18,819 nt of DNA from Desulfobacteraceae bacterium UBA5616 (GCA_002423615.1 DIKO01000051.1:1-18819); one strand, 5' to 3'; positions 7,517-15,658 are shown, counted from the first letter of the stretch. The notes: generated by a model from the sequence alone, not told the origin. Program-made: numbers and translations.

Positions 7517-8795
7517 AGGCGGAAAAATACTCGACCCGGGAAACATCGACGCCATGGGGGACATCCTGGTGGACGGCGACAGAATCCGGAAGATTTATTG
7601 CTGCGGGGACGGAAAACCGGCAACATCTTCTTCGGAGGCTAAACCCGACAAGATCATCGACGCATCGGGCAAAATCGTCGTGCCCGGTCTTATTGACATG
7701 CACGTTCATCTCCGGGAACCGGGGCATGAATACAAGGAAACCATTGAAACCGGCAGCCGGGCCGCGGCTCACGGGGGGTTTACCACCATCTGCTGCATGC
7801 CCAATACCCGTCCCGTGAATGACTGCCGTGAAATTACCGGGTATATTTTATCCCAGGCGAAAAAAGCCGGTCTCGCGCGGGTCTTGCCCGTCGGGGCCGT
7901 CAGCAGGGGCCTTGAAGGAAAACAGCTCAGCGAATTCCACGAGATGAAATCCGCCGGGGCTGTGGCGGTCACCGATGACGGACGGCCCGTGACCAACACC
8001 CTTCTTATGCGAAGAGCCATGGAATATGCGCGTGGGGCAGGTCTTTTGGTGATATCCCACTGCGAGGACCTTGACCTGGCCTTGAACGGCGTCATGAACG
8101 AAGGGGAAACGGCTGCCCGGCTGGGGCTTTCCGGCATACCCAACGCGGCGGAGAGCATTATGGCCGCCAGGGATATCCTTCTGTGCGAACTCACCGGGGT
8201 CCCGGTCCACATCGCCCATGTCAGCGCCAAGGAAACCGTCGACCTGATCCGGGCGGCCAAAAACAGAGGGATTCCGGTGACGGCGGAAACCGCCCCCCAT
8301 TATTTTTCCCTCACGGACAAAGCCGTGGAAGGGTACAACACCAACGCCAAGATGAACCCACCCTTGAGAACCGAGCAGGACAGAAATGCAGTCCGGGAAG
8401 GTCTTGCCGATGGGACCATCGACGTCATCGCCACGGACCACGCCCCCCATTCGGATATGGAAAAGGAAGTTGAATTCGACCAGGCGGCCAATGGCGTCAT
8501 CGGCCTGGAAACCTCCCTGCCTCTGGGTCTTGGACTGGTGGAAAAGGGCATCTTAACCCTTTCCCAGCTGATCGAGAAAATGTCGAAAAATCCGGCCCGC
8601 ATTCTCGGCCTGAAAACTGATCTGATTCAAGGCAACGCCGCCGACATCACCCTGATTGACCTGGAAAAAACCTTCACCGTAGATGCCGGGGCCTTCCACT
8701 CCAGGAGTCGCAACACGCCTTTCAACGGATGGCAATTGCGGGGGAAGGCGGTGCTGACCATGATGAGCGGACGCATTGTTTTTGAAGACCTGTAA
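7500..8795 (+). CDS. pyrC: Dihydroorotase, class I
   Basis: PyrC closes carbamoyl aspartate to dihydroorotate, directly using the PyrB product. The 431-residue protein shows the amidohydrolase metal site in full: HVHLREPG, the DDGRPV segment, HCED, HIAHVS and the catalytic aspartate in ATDHAPHS. It is therefore expected to be active, unlike the inactive PyrC-like partners found with PyrB in some pseudomonads. The start at 7500 is preceded by GGGAGG and gives MSTLIKGGKI, a normal family start; an upstream in-frame ATG at 7386 would translate pyrB sequence in the wrong frame and is rejected. The stop codon at 8793-8795 lies within the first unit of a 7-bp tandem repeat that leads into the next gene. 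Confidence 0.96.
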   Translation: MSTLIKGGKILDPGNIDAMGDILVDGDRIRKIYCCGDGKPATSSSEAKPDKIIDASGKIVVPGLIDMHVHLREPGHEYKETIETGSRAAAHGGFTTICCMPNTRPVNDCREITGYILSQAKKAGLARVLPVGAVSRGLEGKQLSEFHEMKSAGAVAVTDDGRPVTNTLLMRRAMEYARGAGLLVISHCEDLDLALNGVMNEGETAARLGLSGIPNAAESIMAARDILLCELTGVPVHIAHVSAKETVDLIRAAKNRGIPVTAETAPHYFSLTDKAVEGYNTNAKMNPPLRTEQDRNAVREGLADGTIDVIATDHAPHSDMEKEVEFDQAANGVIGLETSLPLGLGLVEKGILTLSQLIEKMSKNPARILGLKTDLIQGNAADITLIDLEKTFTVDAGAFHSRSRNTPFNGWQLRGKAVLTMMSGRIVFEDL

Positions 8796-8823
8796 CCTTT
8801 AGCCTATCGCCCTTAGCCTGATG
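8789..8823 (+). repeat. Degenerate heptanucleotide tandem repeat at the pyrC-pilR junction
   Basis: Five consecutive 7-base units can be read: CCTGTAA, CCTTTAG, CCTATCG, CCCTTAG and CCTGATG. The first includes the pyrC stop and the last contains the start codon of the regulator gene, so the repeat fills the whole 25-base junction. The same pattern, including an identical CCTATCG unit, recurs as a longer array at 14797-14880 just before another gene. No Shine-Dalgarno is present in the repeat. Confidence 0.65.
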
Positions 8824-10209
8824 ATTATGACCCAATCCCCTCAAATCCTCGTCGTGGACGACGAACTCAGCATGCGCGAACTGCTGGACTACGTTCTCTC
8901 CAAGGAGGGCTATGTTGTCTCCCTTGCTGAGAACGGGCATAACGCGTTAAAAATGCTCGATAAAAACGACTATGACCTCGTGCTCTGCGATATCCGGCTG
9001 GGAGATATCAGCGGCCTGGACGTGTTGAAATCCATGCGGCAGAAAAACAGGACCGCCACGACCATCATGATATCCGCCTATGCCACCGCCGAAGACGCGG
9101 TGGAGGCCATGAACCACGGGGCTTATGATTATCTGCCCAAGCCCTTTGACAACAAGGAACTCAAGCAGACCATCAAAAAGGCCCTGGATCTGAAAACCCT
9201 GGCCCATGAAAAGCAGGCGCTTGACAGTGAACTGAAAAAAAACGTACATTTCGGCAAGATCATCGGCAACAGCCCGCCCATGATGCATATCTACGATATG
9301 ATCCGGCAGGTGTCCAAAACCCGCACCAACATTCTCATCACCGGGGAAAGCGGCACGGGAAAAGAATCCATCGCCAAAGCCATTCATGATGAAAGCGACC
9401 GGAAAGACCAGCCCTTTGTGGCCATCAACTGCGGCGGCATTCCCGAAGCCCTTCTGGAAAGCGAACTCTTCGGCCATAAAAAAGGTTCTTTCACCGGCGC
9501 CGCCTACGACAAAAAGGGGCTTTTTGAAACCGCCCATAAGGGAACCGTTTTTCTGGATGAAATCGGCGAGCTTTCCTTGCTCCTGCAGGTGAAGCTGCTC
9601 CGGGCGGTTCAGGAAAGGGTGATCAAGCCCGTTGGGGGGAACGATGATGTTCCGGTGAATATCCGCATTATCTCCGCCACCAACAAAAAACTCGAAGAGG
9701 AAGTGATCGCCGGCAATTTCCGTGAAGACCTGTTTTACCGCTTAAACGTCATCGTCATCAAAGTGCCGCCTTTACGGGAAAGAAAAAGCGATCTCCGTGC
9801 CCTGGCCCAGCACTTCCTGGACAAATACGCCAGGGACATGGGAAAAGAAATCACCAAGATATCCACCTACGCCATCGATCTCCTGGAAAAGTATGATTTT
9901 CCCGGCAATATCCGGGAACTTGAAAACCTTATTGAACGCAGCGTGGCCCTTACCAGCACCAATATCATTCTTCCGGACAGCCTGGCCATCTCCTTTCATA
10001 AACGCCGGTGGATCGAGGGAATCGGGCGGCGGTTTGATCTGGACGATGTGGCAAGGGGTGTTTTTCTCGAAGAGATTCTCGAGGAAATTGAAAGGGCCTA
10101 TATCGGCAAGGCCATGGAAATCGCCGAGGGCAACAAGAAAAAAGCCGCCGAGCTATTAGGCATCCGGTATCGGTCTCTCTGGCACCGGATGGACAAGATG
10201 GGGATGTGA
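8821..10209 (+). CDS. pilR: Sigma-54-dependent response regulator, probable PilR
   Basis: The 462-residue protein has the NtrC layout. A receiver domain (1-120) shows D13-D14, phospho-acceptor D57, S85 and K107. An AAA+ domain follows, with Walker A GESGTGKE (175-182), the sigma-54 contact loop GSFTGA (222-227) and Walker B FLDE (D246-E247). A C-terminal helix-turn-helix of Fis type ends the protein (about 430-462, GNKKKAAELLGIRYRSL). It should activate sigma-54 RNA polymerase when phosphorylated. The name PilR is inferred from position: pilA, with an excellent -24/-12 promoter, is the next gene. Unlike the usual arrangement there is no pilS kinase beside it; pyrC precedes. Starts at 8821 or 8827 are equally possible and neither has a ribosome binding site. 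Confidence 0.85.
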   Translation: MIMTQSPQILVVDDELSMRELLDYVLSKEGYVVSLAENGHNALKMLDKNDYDLVLCDIRLGDISGLDVLKSMRQKNRTATTIMISAYATAEDAVEAMNHGAYDYLPKPFDNKELKQTIKKALDLKTLAHEKQALDSELKKNVHFGKIIGNSPPMMHIYDMIRQVSKTRTNILITGESGTGKESIAKAIHDESDRKDQPFVAINCGGIPEALLESELFGHKKGSFTGAAYDKKGLFETAHKGTVFLDEIGELSLLLQVKLLRAVQERVIKPVGGNDDVPVNIRIISATNKKLEEEVIAGNFREDLFYRLNVIVIKVPPLRERKSDLRALAQHFLDKYARDMGKEITKISTYAIDLLEKYDFPGNIRELENLIERSVALTSTNIILPDSLAISFHKRRWIEGIGRRFDLDDVARGVFLEEILEEIERAYIGKAMEIAEGNKKKAAELLGIRYRSLWHRMDKMGM

Positions 10210-10267
10210 GGGAGGGGGCCCGGAGTGCCCGGAAACTTGAAGGCGTTTCGAAAAATGAAGGTTACCC

Positions 10268-10305
10268 GTTTACATATTTTGAAACAGGTTTACAAAATTT
10301 GTAAA
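10268..10305. promoter_or_regulatory. Candidate upstream activator site for the pilA promoter
   Basis: A perfect palindrome, TTTACAAA-A-TTTGTAAA (10289-10305), lies about 95-110 bases upstream of the -24 element. The half-site GTTTACA at 10288-10294 also occurs at 10268-10274, exactly 20 bases (two helical turns) earlier. Distance, symmetry and phasing fit an NtrC-family activator site, with PilR the natural candidate. Binding is inference; the DNA around it is AT-rich, which makes chance palindromes easier. Confidence 0.45.
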
Positions 10306-10399
10306 TAAATAAAAAACATCAAAATTCCTCAAAATTCTACCAAAATCAAATATCAAGTAAAATCGGTCAATTAAAATTATTTTGAAGCCAATCATATTT

Positions 10400-10415
10400 T
10401 GGCATGCGCATTGCT
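10400..10415 (+). promoter_or_regulatory. Sigma-54 (-24/-12) promoter of pilA
   Basis: TGGCATG-CGCA-TTGCT (10400-10415) matches the sigma-54 consensus closely, with the GG and GC pairs exactly ten bases apart (10401-10402 and 10413-10414). Transcription should begin near 10426, giving a leader of about 65 bases before pilA. It pairs naturally with the sigma-54 activator gene immediately upstream. Confidence 0.88.
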
Positions 10416-10490
10416 ATATACCAGGCCGAACATGAACGAAAACTCACTTCATTTTTAATTCATACCAACAACAAACGAGGAGGCAAGATT

Positions 10491-10892
10491 ATGTTACAGA
10501 AATTGAGAAATGACCAGAAAGGCTTCACCCTGATCGAATTAATGATCGTCATCGCCATCATCGGCATCCTGGCCGCCATCGCCATCCCGAACTTCCTGGC
10601 GTACAGGACAAGAGGTATGAACCAGGCGGCGGAACAAACTTTGAAGAATTTTTACAATATGACCATGGCCTATTTTGCTGATGCTGGTGGTCCACGTACT
10701 TTTGACTTTGGTACAGCAAATACAAATTTGAAATGGGAGCCTGATACAGATACTTTTAAATATGTTGGAGATATTATAATTAATGGTAATTCTGAAGTAA
10801 CTTCTGATACAACTCTTGAAATTAATCATGTAGGTTCTACAACGGTTTATACGATCCTGGACCCTGAAACCGGTACAATAACAGAAAAATAA
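10491..10892 (+). CDS. pilA: Type IV major pilin PilA
   Basis: The 133-residue prepilin has an 11-residue leader ending in K-G, then the mature N terminus FTLIELMIV with the essential E5 and a hydrophobic helix through about residue 25; prepilin peptidase cuts after the glycine and methylates F1. The mature pilin of 122 residues has no cysteine pair, so the usual C-terminal disulfide loop is absent. Aromatic residues stand at mature positions 1, 24, 27, 43, 44, 50 and 51. The start at 10491 has GAGGAGG seven bases upstream; an in-frame ATG at 10404 lies inside the promoter and is rejected. The first 45 or so codons are GC-balanced; the variable C-terminal part drops to about 34% GC before recovering in the last dozen codons, suggesting a recombined variable region. 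Confidence 0.95.
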   Translation: MLQKLRNDQKGFTLIELMIVIAIIGILAAIAIPNFLAYRTRGMNQAAEQTLKNFYNMTMAYFADAGGPRTFDFGTANTNLKWEPDTDTFKYVGDIIINGNSEVTSDTTLEINHVGSTTVYTILDPETGTITEK

Positions 10893-10911
10893 TATTTTAA
10901 ATAAAAAATAT

Positions 10912-10944
10912 AAAAAGGGGAGTTATCTTATGACTCCCCTTTTT
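10912..10944 (+). terminator. Rho-independent terminator after pilA
   Basis: A perfect stem GGGGAGT (10917-10923) with ACTCCCC (10933-10939), a nine-base loop, a run of A before and TTTTT after. Flanking A and T runs can extend the stem to 12 pairs and let it work in both directions. It separates abundant pilA transcript from the glycosyltransferase genes downstream. Confidence 0.9.
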
Positions 10945-11046
10945 GTTGACGGAACTCCGCATAGTGGACTCGCTAGTAGTTTTGAGCACTCCTCATTCGC
11001 ACCCTGAATGGGTCATGATATTTATTTATGAATTCCAAAGAAATAC

Positions 11047-12987
11047 ATGTTAAGAATTAGATCGATAGTCCTCGCAAATATTTTGCTCGCAGGTGTCACC
11101 CTGTTTTTGTATTGGCCGGTTCAGGATTTTGATTTAATTTCTCTGGATGACTCCGGATATATTATAAATAACGATCATATTCAGTTGGGAGTTACTTGGG
11201 AAGGCATCAAATGGGCTTTTACATCTTTTGAACAGGCAAACTGGCATCCACTTACCTGGATTTCTTATATGCTGGACATTGAATTGTTCGGCAGGTCTCC
11301 CCGTGGGTATCATTGGAATAATATACAGCTTCATATAATTAACACCTTATTGTTATTATTTGTTTTAAACTTGGCTACCAATGTAGTTTGGCCATGTTGC
11401 ATAACAGCGCTTCTTTTTGCAATTCATCCTTTACATATTGAATCGGTTGCATGGGTATCGGAACGAAAAGACGTTTTATGTTGCCTGTTCTGGTTTCTGT
11501 CAATTTTCGCATACATCCGATATACGCGGACTTATAAATGGGAATGGTATATTCTGCTTATCCTATTTTTTATTTTGGGGACCCTTTCCAAACCGATGAT
11601 TGTAACCCTGCCATTTGTTCTAATTCTACTTGATTATTGGCCACTGTCTCGATTTGATTTGTTCGGTCAAAAAAACAATCTCTTGAAAATCCAAACAATC
11701 AGGACATTGTTATATGAAAAAATTCCCCTGTTTTTTCTTTCTGCTTGTTCATGCGCTGTCACCTTTATTGCCCAAGACAGAAGCGGTGCTGTATCCACTC
11801 TGGAAAAATTGCCTATTCAACAGAGATTGGTCAACGCCATATTTTCTTATTCCAAGTATATAGAAAATTTTTTTTGGCCCGAAAAACTTTCAATTTATTA
11901 TCCTCCCTATGCCTATAATCTTTACACACTTATTTTTTGCTTAGGCCTTCTTTTTCTGGTGACAGTTTTCGTTATCGTTAAATTAAAAAAATACCCATAT
12001 TTGGCTACTGGGTGGTTTTGGTATATCGGAACCTTGGTGCCGGTTATTGGTCTAGTTCAGGTGGGAGCTCAGGGGATGGCGGACCGATATACTTATATAC
12101 CTTTAATTGGAATATTTATTATGCTTTCGTGGGGGTTATGGGATGTTTTAAAAAAATGGTCTGTAAGCAATGTTGTACTTGGGTTTGTCACGTTTTTCTT
12201 TGTCGCCTATTTTATTGTATTCTCTTGGAATCGGATTGGATATTGGAAAAACGGGGAAACCTTGTTTCGTCATGCCCTAGAGGCCACCGGGCCAAGTACT
12301 CTAGTATTAAGCTCGTTGGGATATGCTTATCTTCAACAGGGGAGATTGGACCAAGCGCTGGACCAATACAATACAATGTTTATGATAGATCCCGATCGTG
12401 TCAGGGAAAATCATATCGTGGGGAACATATATGCCAAAAAGGGAGATGCCAAAAGGGCGATTTTTCATTTTAATAAGGTTTTAAGTGCAATTCCCAATTT
12501 TTCTCTGGGATATTATGATATTGCAAGGGTTTATGAAAAAACGGGCGAAACGGAAAAAGCAGTGCAATATTTAAAAAAAGCAATTGAGATTGACCCTGAA
12601 TTCATGGATGCTTTATATAATCTGGCATGGATTTATGGAGCAAATTCAAAACCTGAAATGCGAGACGAGGCTTTGGCTGTTCAGCTTGCTGAAAAATTGT
12701 GCCGGCTAAAAAAATATAAAAATCCTTTTGCTTTGGATGTCTTAGCCGTTGCCTTTGCCAACAGAGGTCAGTTTGACAAAGCCATCTCAACAGCCCAAAA
12801 AGCTCTTGAAATATCCAAACAGAACAAAATGGCAAATCTATCGACAAATATAGAAAAACGCCTCAATTTATATAAGAAAAATAAACCCTTCCGCAACCCC
12901 GACAAACTAACTCTTCCCCAAAAAAATTGCATTGAAAATGATTTCAAAAATCCTACCCCAAATCCTTCAAATAAAACGTATTTTTAA
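11047..12987 (+). CDS. TMTC-like membrane glycosyltransferase with C-terminal TPR repeats
   Basis: The 646-residue protein has a membrane half (about residues 1-410, roughly ten hydrophobic helices) and a TPR half (about 421-600, with several clear repeats such as ALDQYNTMFMIDPD and AVQYLKKAIEIDPEF). The first outer loop carries D34-D35 in SLDDSGYI, the acidic pair typical of GT-C enzymes, followed by NWHPLTWISYMLD and HPLHIESVAWVSERKDVL. This architecture resembles eukaryotic TMTC O-mannosyltransferases and a bacterial family usually annotated only as TPR protein. It would use a polyprenyl-phosphate sugar outside the membrane, with TPRs holding the acceptor. Being next to pilA makes pilin a candidate acceptor. 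The gene is AT-rich (about 33% GC in a sampled 60-base stretch) and has no good ribosome binding site. Confidence 0.75.
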   Translation: MLRIRSIVLANILLAGVTLFLYWPVQDFDLISLDDSGYIINNDHIQLGVTWEGIKWAFTSFEQANWHPLTWISYMLDIELFGRSPRGYHWNNIQLHIINTLLLLFVLNLATNVVWPCCITALLFAIHPLHIESVAWVSERKDVLCCLFWFLSIFAYIRYTRTYKWEWYILLILFFILGTLSKPMIVTLPFVLILLDYWPLSRFDLFGQKNNLLKIQTIRTLLYEKIPLFFLSACSCAVTFIAQDRSGAVSTLEKLPIQQRLVNAIFSYSKYIENFFWPEKLSIYYPPYAYNLYTLIFCLGLLFLVTVFVIVKLKKYPYLATGWFWYIGTLVPVIGLVQVGAQGMADRYTYIPLIGIFIMLSWGLWDVLKKWSVSNVVLGFVTFFFVAYFIVFSWNRIGYWKNGETLFRHALEATGPSTLVLSSLGYAYLQQGRLDQALDQYNTMFMIDPDRVRENHIVGNIYAKKGDAKRAIFHFNKVLSAIPNFSLGYYDIARVYEKTGETEKAVQYLKKAIEIDPEFMDALYNLAWIYGANSKPEMRDEALAVQLAEKLCRLKKYKNPFALDVLAVAFANRGQFDKAISTAQKALEISKQNKMANLSTNIEKRLNLYKKNKPFRNPDKLTLPQKNCIENDFKNPTPNPSNKTYF

Positions 12988-13008
12988 TAATAAGATTGTG
13001 ATGTTGTG

Positions 13009-14664
13009 ATGAAATTTAATAGATTGCAAAAAATTCAAATTTTGTTCTGGATGATTGGGCTGTTTGGCTTCACCATGATTATCTTGACAGCGTGCATAAC
13101 CCCCCCCATCGACCGCGACGGCCTCATCCACCACCTGGCCATCCCAAAGCTCTGGATCCAGCACGGCGGGTTTTATGAAACCCCGTGGGCGGATTTTTCG
13201 TACTACCCCATGACCATCAACCTTCTGTACCTGATCCCCCTGGTTTTCAAAAACGACATTCTTCCGAAAATGATCCACATGCTGTTCGGCATGGGAACAG
13301 GATTTCTGGTTTTTCTATATCTGAAAAAAAGGTTCGATTCCCGGTGGGGGTTGCTGGGATTTTTCATCTTCATTTCAACCCCCATCATCATCTGGCTGTC
13401 CACCTCCGCCTATATCGACCTGGGCATGACGTTCTTTTCAACAGCGAGTGTCCTGGCCCTGATTAAATGGCGGGACGGCTCTTACGAAAACACGAAATGG
13501 CTCCTGATATCCGCCTGCTGCATGGGCGTTGCCGTGGGGTCCAAATACAATGCCCTCATCGCCTGGTTTATCACCAATTTGCTCCTGACCGTTATTTATG
13601 TCCGGGACACCGACCGGCAGATGTCCGCCGTGAAATATGCCGCCATATTTTTTCTGGTTACCGCAGCCGTGGCATCCCCCTGGTACATCAAGAATTACAT
13701 CCTCAGAGAGAACCCGTTTTATCCCCTGTTCAACAGTTTCTTCATGGCGCTGCATTCCCCGGACCAGGCAACGGCGATCATCGGCCGGCAGATGGAAAGA
13801 AGCCCGGGGAAAATCGGTTTTTTCCAGTTCCGGGCCCATTTATACGGCGAGAGCTTCTGGGAGACCTTATTCATCCCGATCCGCATGTTTTTTCAGGGTG
13901 AGGACAACAGTTACCAGTATTTCCAGGGCAGGCTCAACCCCGTTCTCATCGTTTTCCTGCCCTTCATACTGCTGAACCGGCGCCATGGGAAAGATAAACT
14001 TCTGTTTTTCGGGTTTTCTTTTTTCTTCATGTTCATGGCCTATTTTACAACGGAAAAACAGGTACGCTACATTGCCCCGGTGCTGCCCATCATGACGATT
14101 CTGGCCGTTACGGGCATCAACCATCTATCTGGTAAATTCAAGGAAAAACAAGGCGTTGTATTCAAGCTGCTCCATGGTTCGGTTTTCCTCACCGTGGCCA
14201 TCCTCCTGGTACCCAATTTTTTTTATCTGAAAGACCATTTCAAAAAGATCGATCCCGTTCCCTACATACTTGGAAAAGAAACCCGGGATGATTTTCTGAA
14301 ACGGCACCTGCTGGATTACCCCGGCGTTCAGTTCATCAATGCCGCTCTTCCGGAAGACGCGGTGATCTATACCATCTATCTCGGCCGCCGGGGATACTAC
14401 CTGGAACGGGAATATAGAAATGATCCCTCCTTCGGTGTTAACGTGCTCCGGAGGCTTGCGGCCGCGTCCGAGGATGAATTTGAATTTGTCAGAGCGGTGA
14501 AATCCCTGGGGGCCACGCATATCTTCATGAGAACGGACCTTGCGGACCGGTTCATGCAGGTAAATTATAAAAAGGAAGAGATTGTCCGCTTCCTGAATAT
14601 GGTCAAAAAACACTGGAAGCTGCTGTATAACCACAAGGGTTATGCGGTGTGGCGAATCGGTTGA
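13009..14664 (+). CDS. GT-C (PMT/ArnT-like) membrane glycosyltransferase
   Basis: The 551-residue polytopic protein shows the GT-C pattern: an N-terminal membrane helix, then an outer loop with PIDRDGLIHHLAIPKLW and GGFYETPWADFSYYP, about ten further helices to residue 400 or so, and a soluble C-terminal domain. The early acidic residues and the H-H-L-A-I-P-K run are typical of family 39-like enzymes that use lipid-linked sugars. The acceptor cannot be told from sequence. ATG 13009 is preferred; GTG 13006 directly before it is equally in frame and neither has a clear ribosome binding site. The first 25 or so codons are AT-rich like the preceding gene and then composition switches abruptly to the GC-richer style of the rest of the window, marking a likely recombination edge inside the gene. 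Confidence 0.75.
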   Translation: MKFNRLQKIQILFWMIGLFGFTMIILTACITPPIDRDGLIHHLAIPKLWIQHGGFYETPWADFSYYPMTINLLYLIPLVFKNDILPKMIHMLFGMGTGFLVFLYLKKRFDSRWGLLGFFIFISTPIIIWLSTSAYIDLGMTFFSTASVLALIKWRDGSYENTKWLLISACCMGVAVGSKYNALIAWFITNLLLTVIYVRDTDRQMSAVKYAAIFFLVTAAVASPWYIKNYILRENPFYPLFNSFFMALHSPDQATAIIGRQMERSPGKIGFFQFRAHLYGESFWETLFIPIRMFFQGEDNSYQYFQGRLNPVLIVFLPFILLNRRHGKDKLLFFGFSFFFMFMAYFTTEKQVRYIAPVLPIMTILAVTGINHLSGKFKEKQGVVFKLLHGSVFLTVAILLVPNFFYLKDHFKKIDPVPYILGKETRDDFLKRHLLDYPGVQFINAALPEDAVIYTIYLGRRGYYLEREYRNDPSFGVNVLRRLAAASEDEFEFVRAVKSLGATHIFMRTDLADRFMQVNYKKEEIVRFLNMVKKHWKLLYNHKGYAVWRIG

Positions 14665-14796
14665 TGGACCGGCTAAACACCGGCCACAAATTCGAAATCG
14701 TGATTCCGCCTATGCGAATAGCGATGACCCCGTTGCAACGATTGAAAAAACTTCAGACTTCCTATTATTTCAACTTGCGAAATGTCGGCCTCATAA

Positions 14797-14880
14797 CCTA
14801 TAATCTACAACCTATAGCCCATAACCTATAGCCCATAACCTATAGCCCATAACCTATAGCCTATTACCTATCGCCTAACC
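14797..14880 (+). repeat. Heptanucleotide tandem array, 12 units
   Basis: Twelve units of seven bases run without a break: CCTATAA, TCTACAA, then CCTATAG and CCCATAA alternating three times, then CCTATAG, CCTATTA, CCTATCG and CCTAACC. The alternation gives a higher-order 14-base unit repeated three times exactly. The array ends one base before the ATG at 14882. It is too short in unit length and has no spacers, so it is not CRISPR. It resembles short heptanucleotide repeats (STRR) known from cyanobacteria in type, though not in sequence. The 132 bases before it, after the GT-C gene, hold nothing else that I recognise. Confidence 0.9.
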
Positions 14881-14881
14881 C

Positions 14882-15658
14882 ATGTTCAAAGACCAAAAAC
14901 TCATCGTCGTCATGCCGGCCTATAATGCCGCGCAGACGCTGAAAAAAACCTGGGACGAGGTGATGGCCCAGGAGATTGTGGATCTGGTGGTCGTGGTGGA
15001 TGACGGGAGCCATGACGAAACCGTTGAAATCGCCCGCTCACTGCCCCATACCCTTGTCCATGTGCATGAAAAAAACAAAGGGTACGGGGCAAATCAGAAA
15101 ACCTGCTACCGGATCGCCCTGGAACAGGGGGGTGACATCATTATCATGGTGCACCCGGATTACCAGTATACCCCCAGGCTGATCCCGGCCATGGCCTCCA
15201 TGATCGGAAACGGATTGTATCACTGCGTGCTGGGCTCCAGGATTTTAGGCGGTTATGCCCTGAAAGGGGGGATGCCGGCCTGGAAATACATCGCCAATCG
15301 GTTCCTGACATTTACGGAAAATCTCCTCCTGGGGGCCAAACTGTCGGAATATCACACAGGATACCGGGCCTTTTCCCGGCAACTGATAGAGCATATCCCC
15401 ATTCACCGGAATTCGGATGATTTTATCTTCGACAACCAGATGCTCGCCCAGGTTCTCTGGGCAGGGTACACCATCGCAGAGGTGAGCTGTCCCACGAAAT
15501 ATTTTGCCGAGGCCTCGTCCATAAACTTTTCCAGAAGCATGAAATACGGTTTGGGGTGTTTGTGGACGGCATTGCAGTTCCGTTTGAAAAAAATAAACCT
15601 GGTACAATCCGACATCTTTGAGGATATCAAAATATCCGAGCCGCTTTGCTTAAAATGA
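14882..15658 (+). CDS. GT2 family glycosyltransferase
   Basis: The 258-residue protein has a GT-A nucleotide-sugar fold: VVMPAYNAAQTL, then VVVVDDGSHDET with the first acidic site, KGYGANQKTCY, and IIIMVHPDYQYTP, where HPD replaces the usual D-x-D. HTGYRAFSRQLIEHIP and SDDFIFDNQMLAQ supply the acceptor and base regions. There is no clear membrane anchor, so it should act at the inner face of the membrane. It most resembles enzymes that add a sugar to polyprenyl phosphate or build glycans, but the sugar is unknown. ATG 14882 is required because the next Met (codon 11) would remove the first strand. It has no ribosome binding site; the heptanucleotide array fills that position. Confidence 0.85.
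   Translation: MFKDQKLIVVMPAYNAAQTLKKTWDEVMAQEIVDLVVVVDDGSHDETVEIARSLPHTLVHVHEKNKGYGANQKTCYRIALEQGGDIIIMVHPDYQYTPRLIPAMASMIGNGLYHCVLGSRILGGYALKGGMPAWKYIANRFLTFTENLLLGAKLSEYHTGYRAFSRQLIEHIPIHRNSDDFIFDNQMLAQVLWAGYTIAEVSCPTKYFAEASSINFSRSMKYGLGCLWTALQFRLKKINLVQSDIFEDIKISEPLCLK

Noticed and set aside
10210..10245. Terminator after the pilR-like gene
   Set aside because: A small GGGC/GCCC stem can form but no T run follows.
10404..10490. Longer pilA start at 10404
   Set aside because: It lies inside the -24/-12 promoter, before the expected transcript start, and would add 29 residues to the prepilin leader. ATG 10491 has a strong ribosome binding site.
14649..14831. Possible 60-codon gene between the GT-C and GT2 genes
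   Set aside because: It overlaps the GT-C gene end and reads into the heptanucleotide array; no ribosome binding site or domain.
14797..14880. CRISPR-like array
   Set aside because: Units are only seven bases and contiguous, with no spacers and no cas genes.
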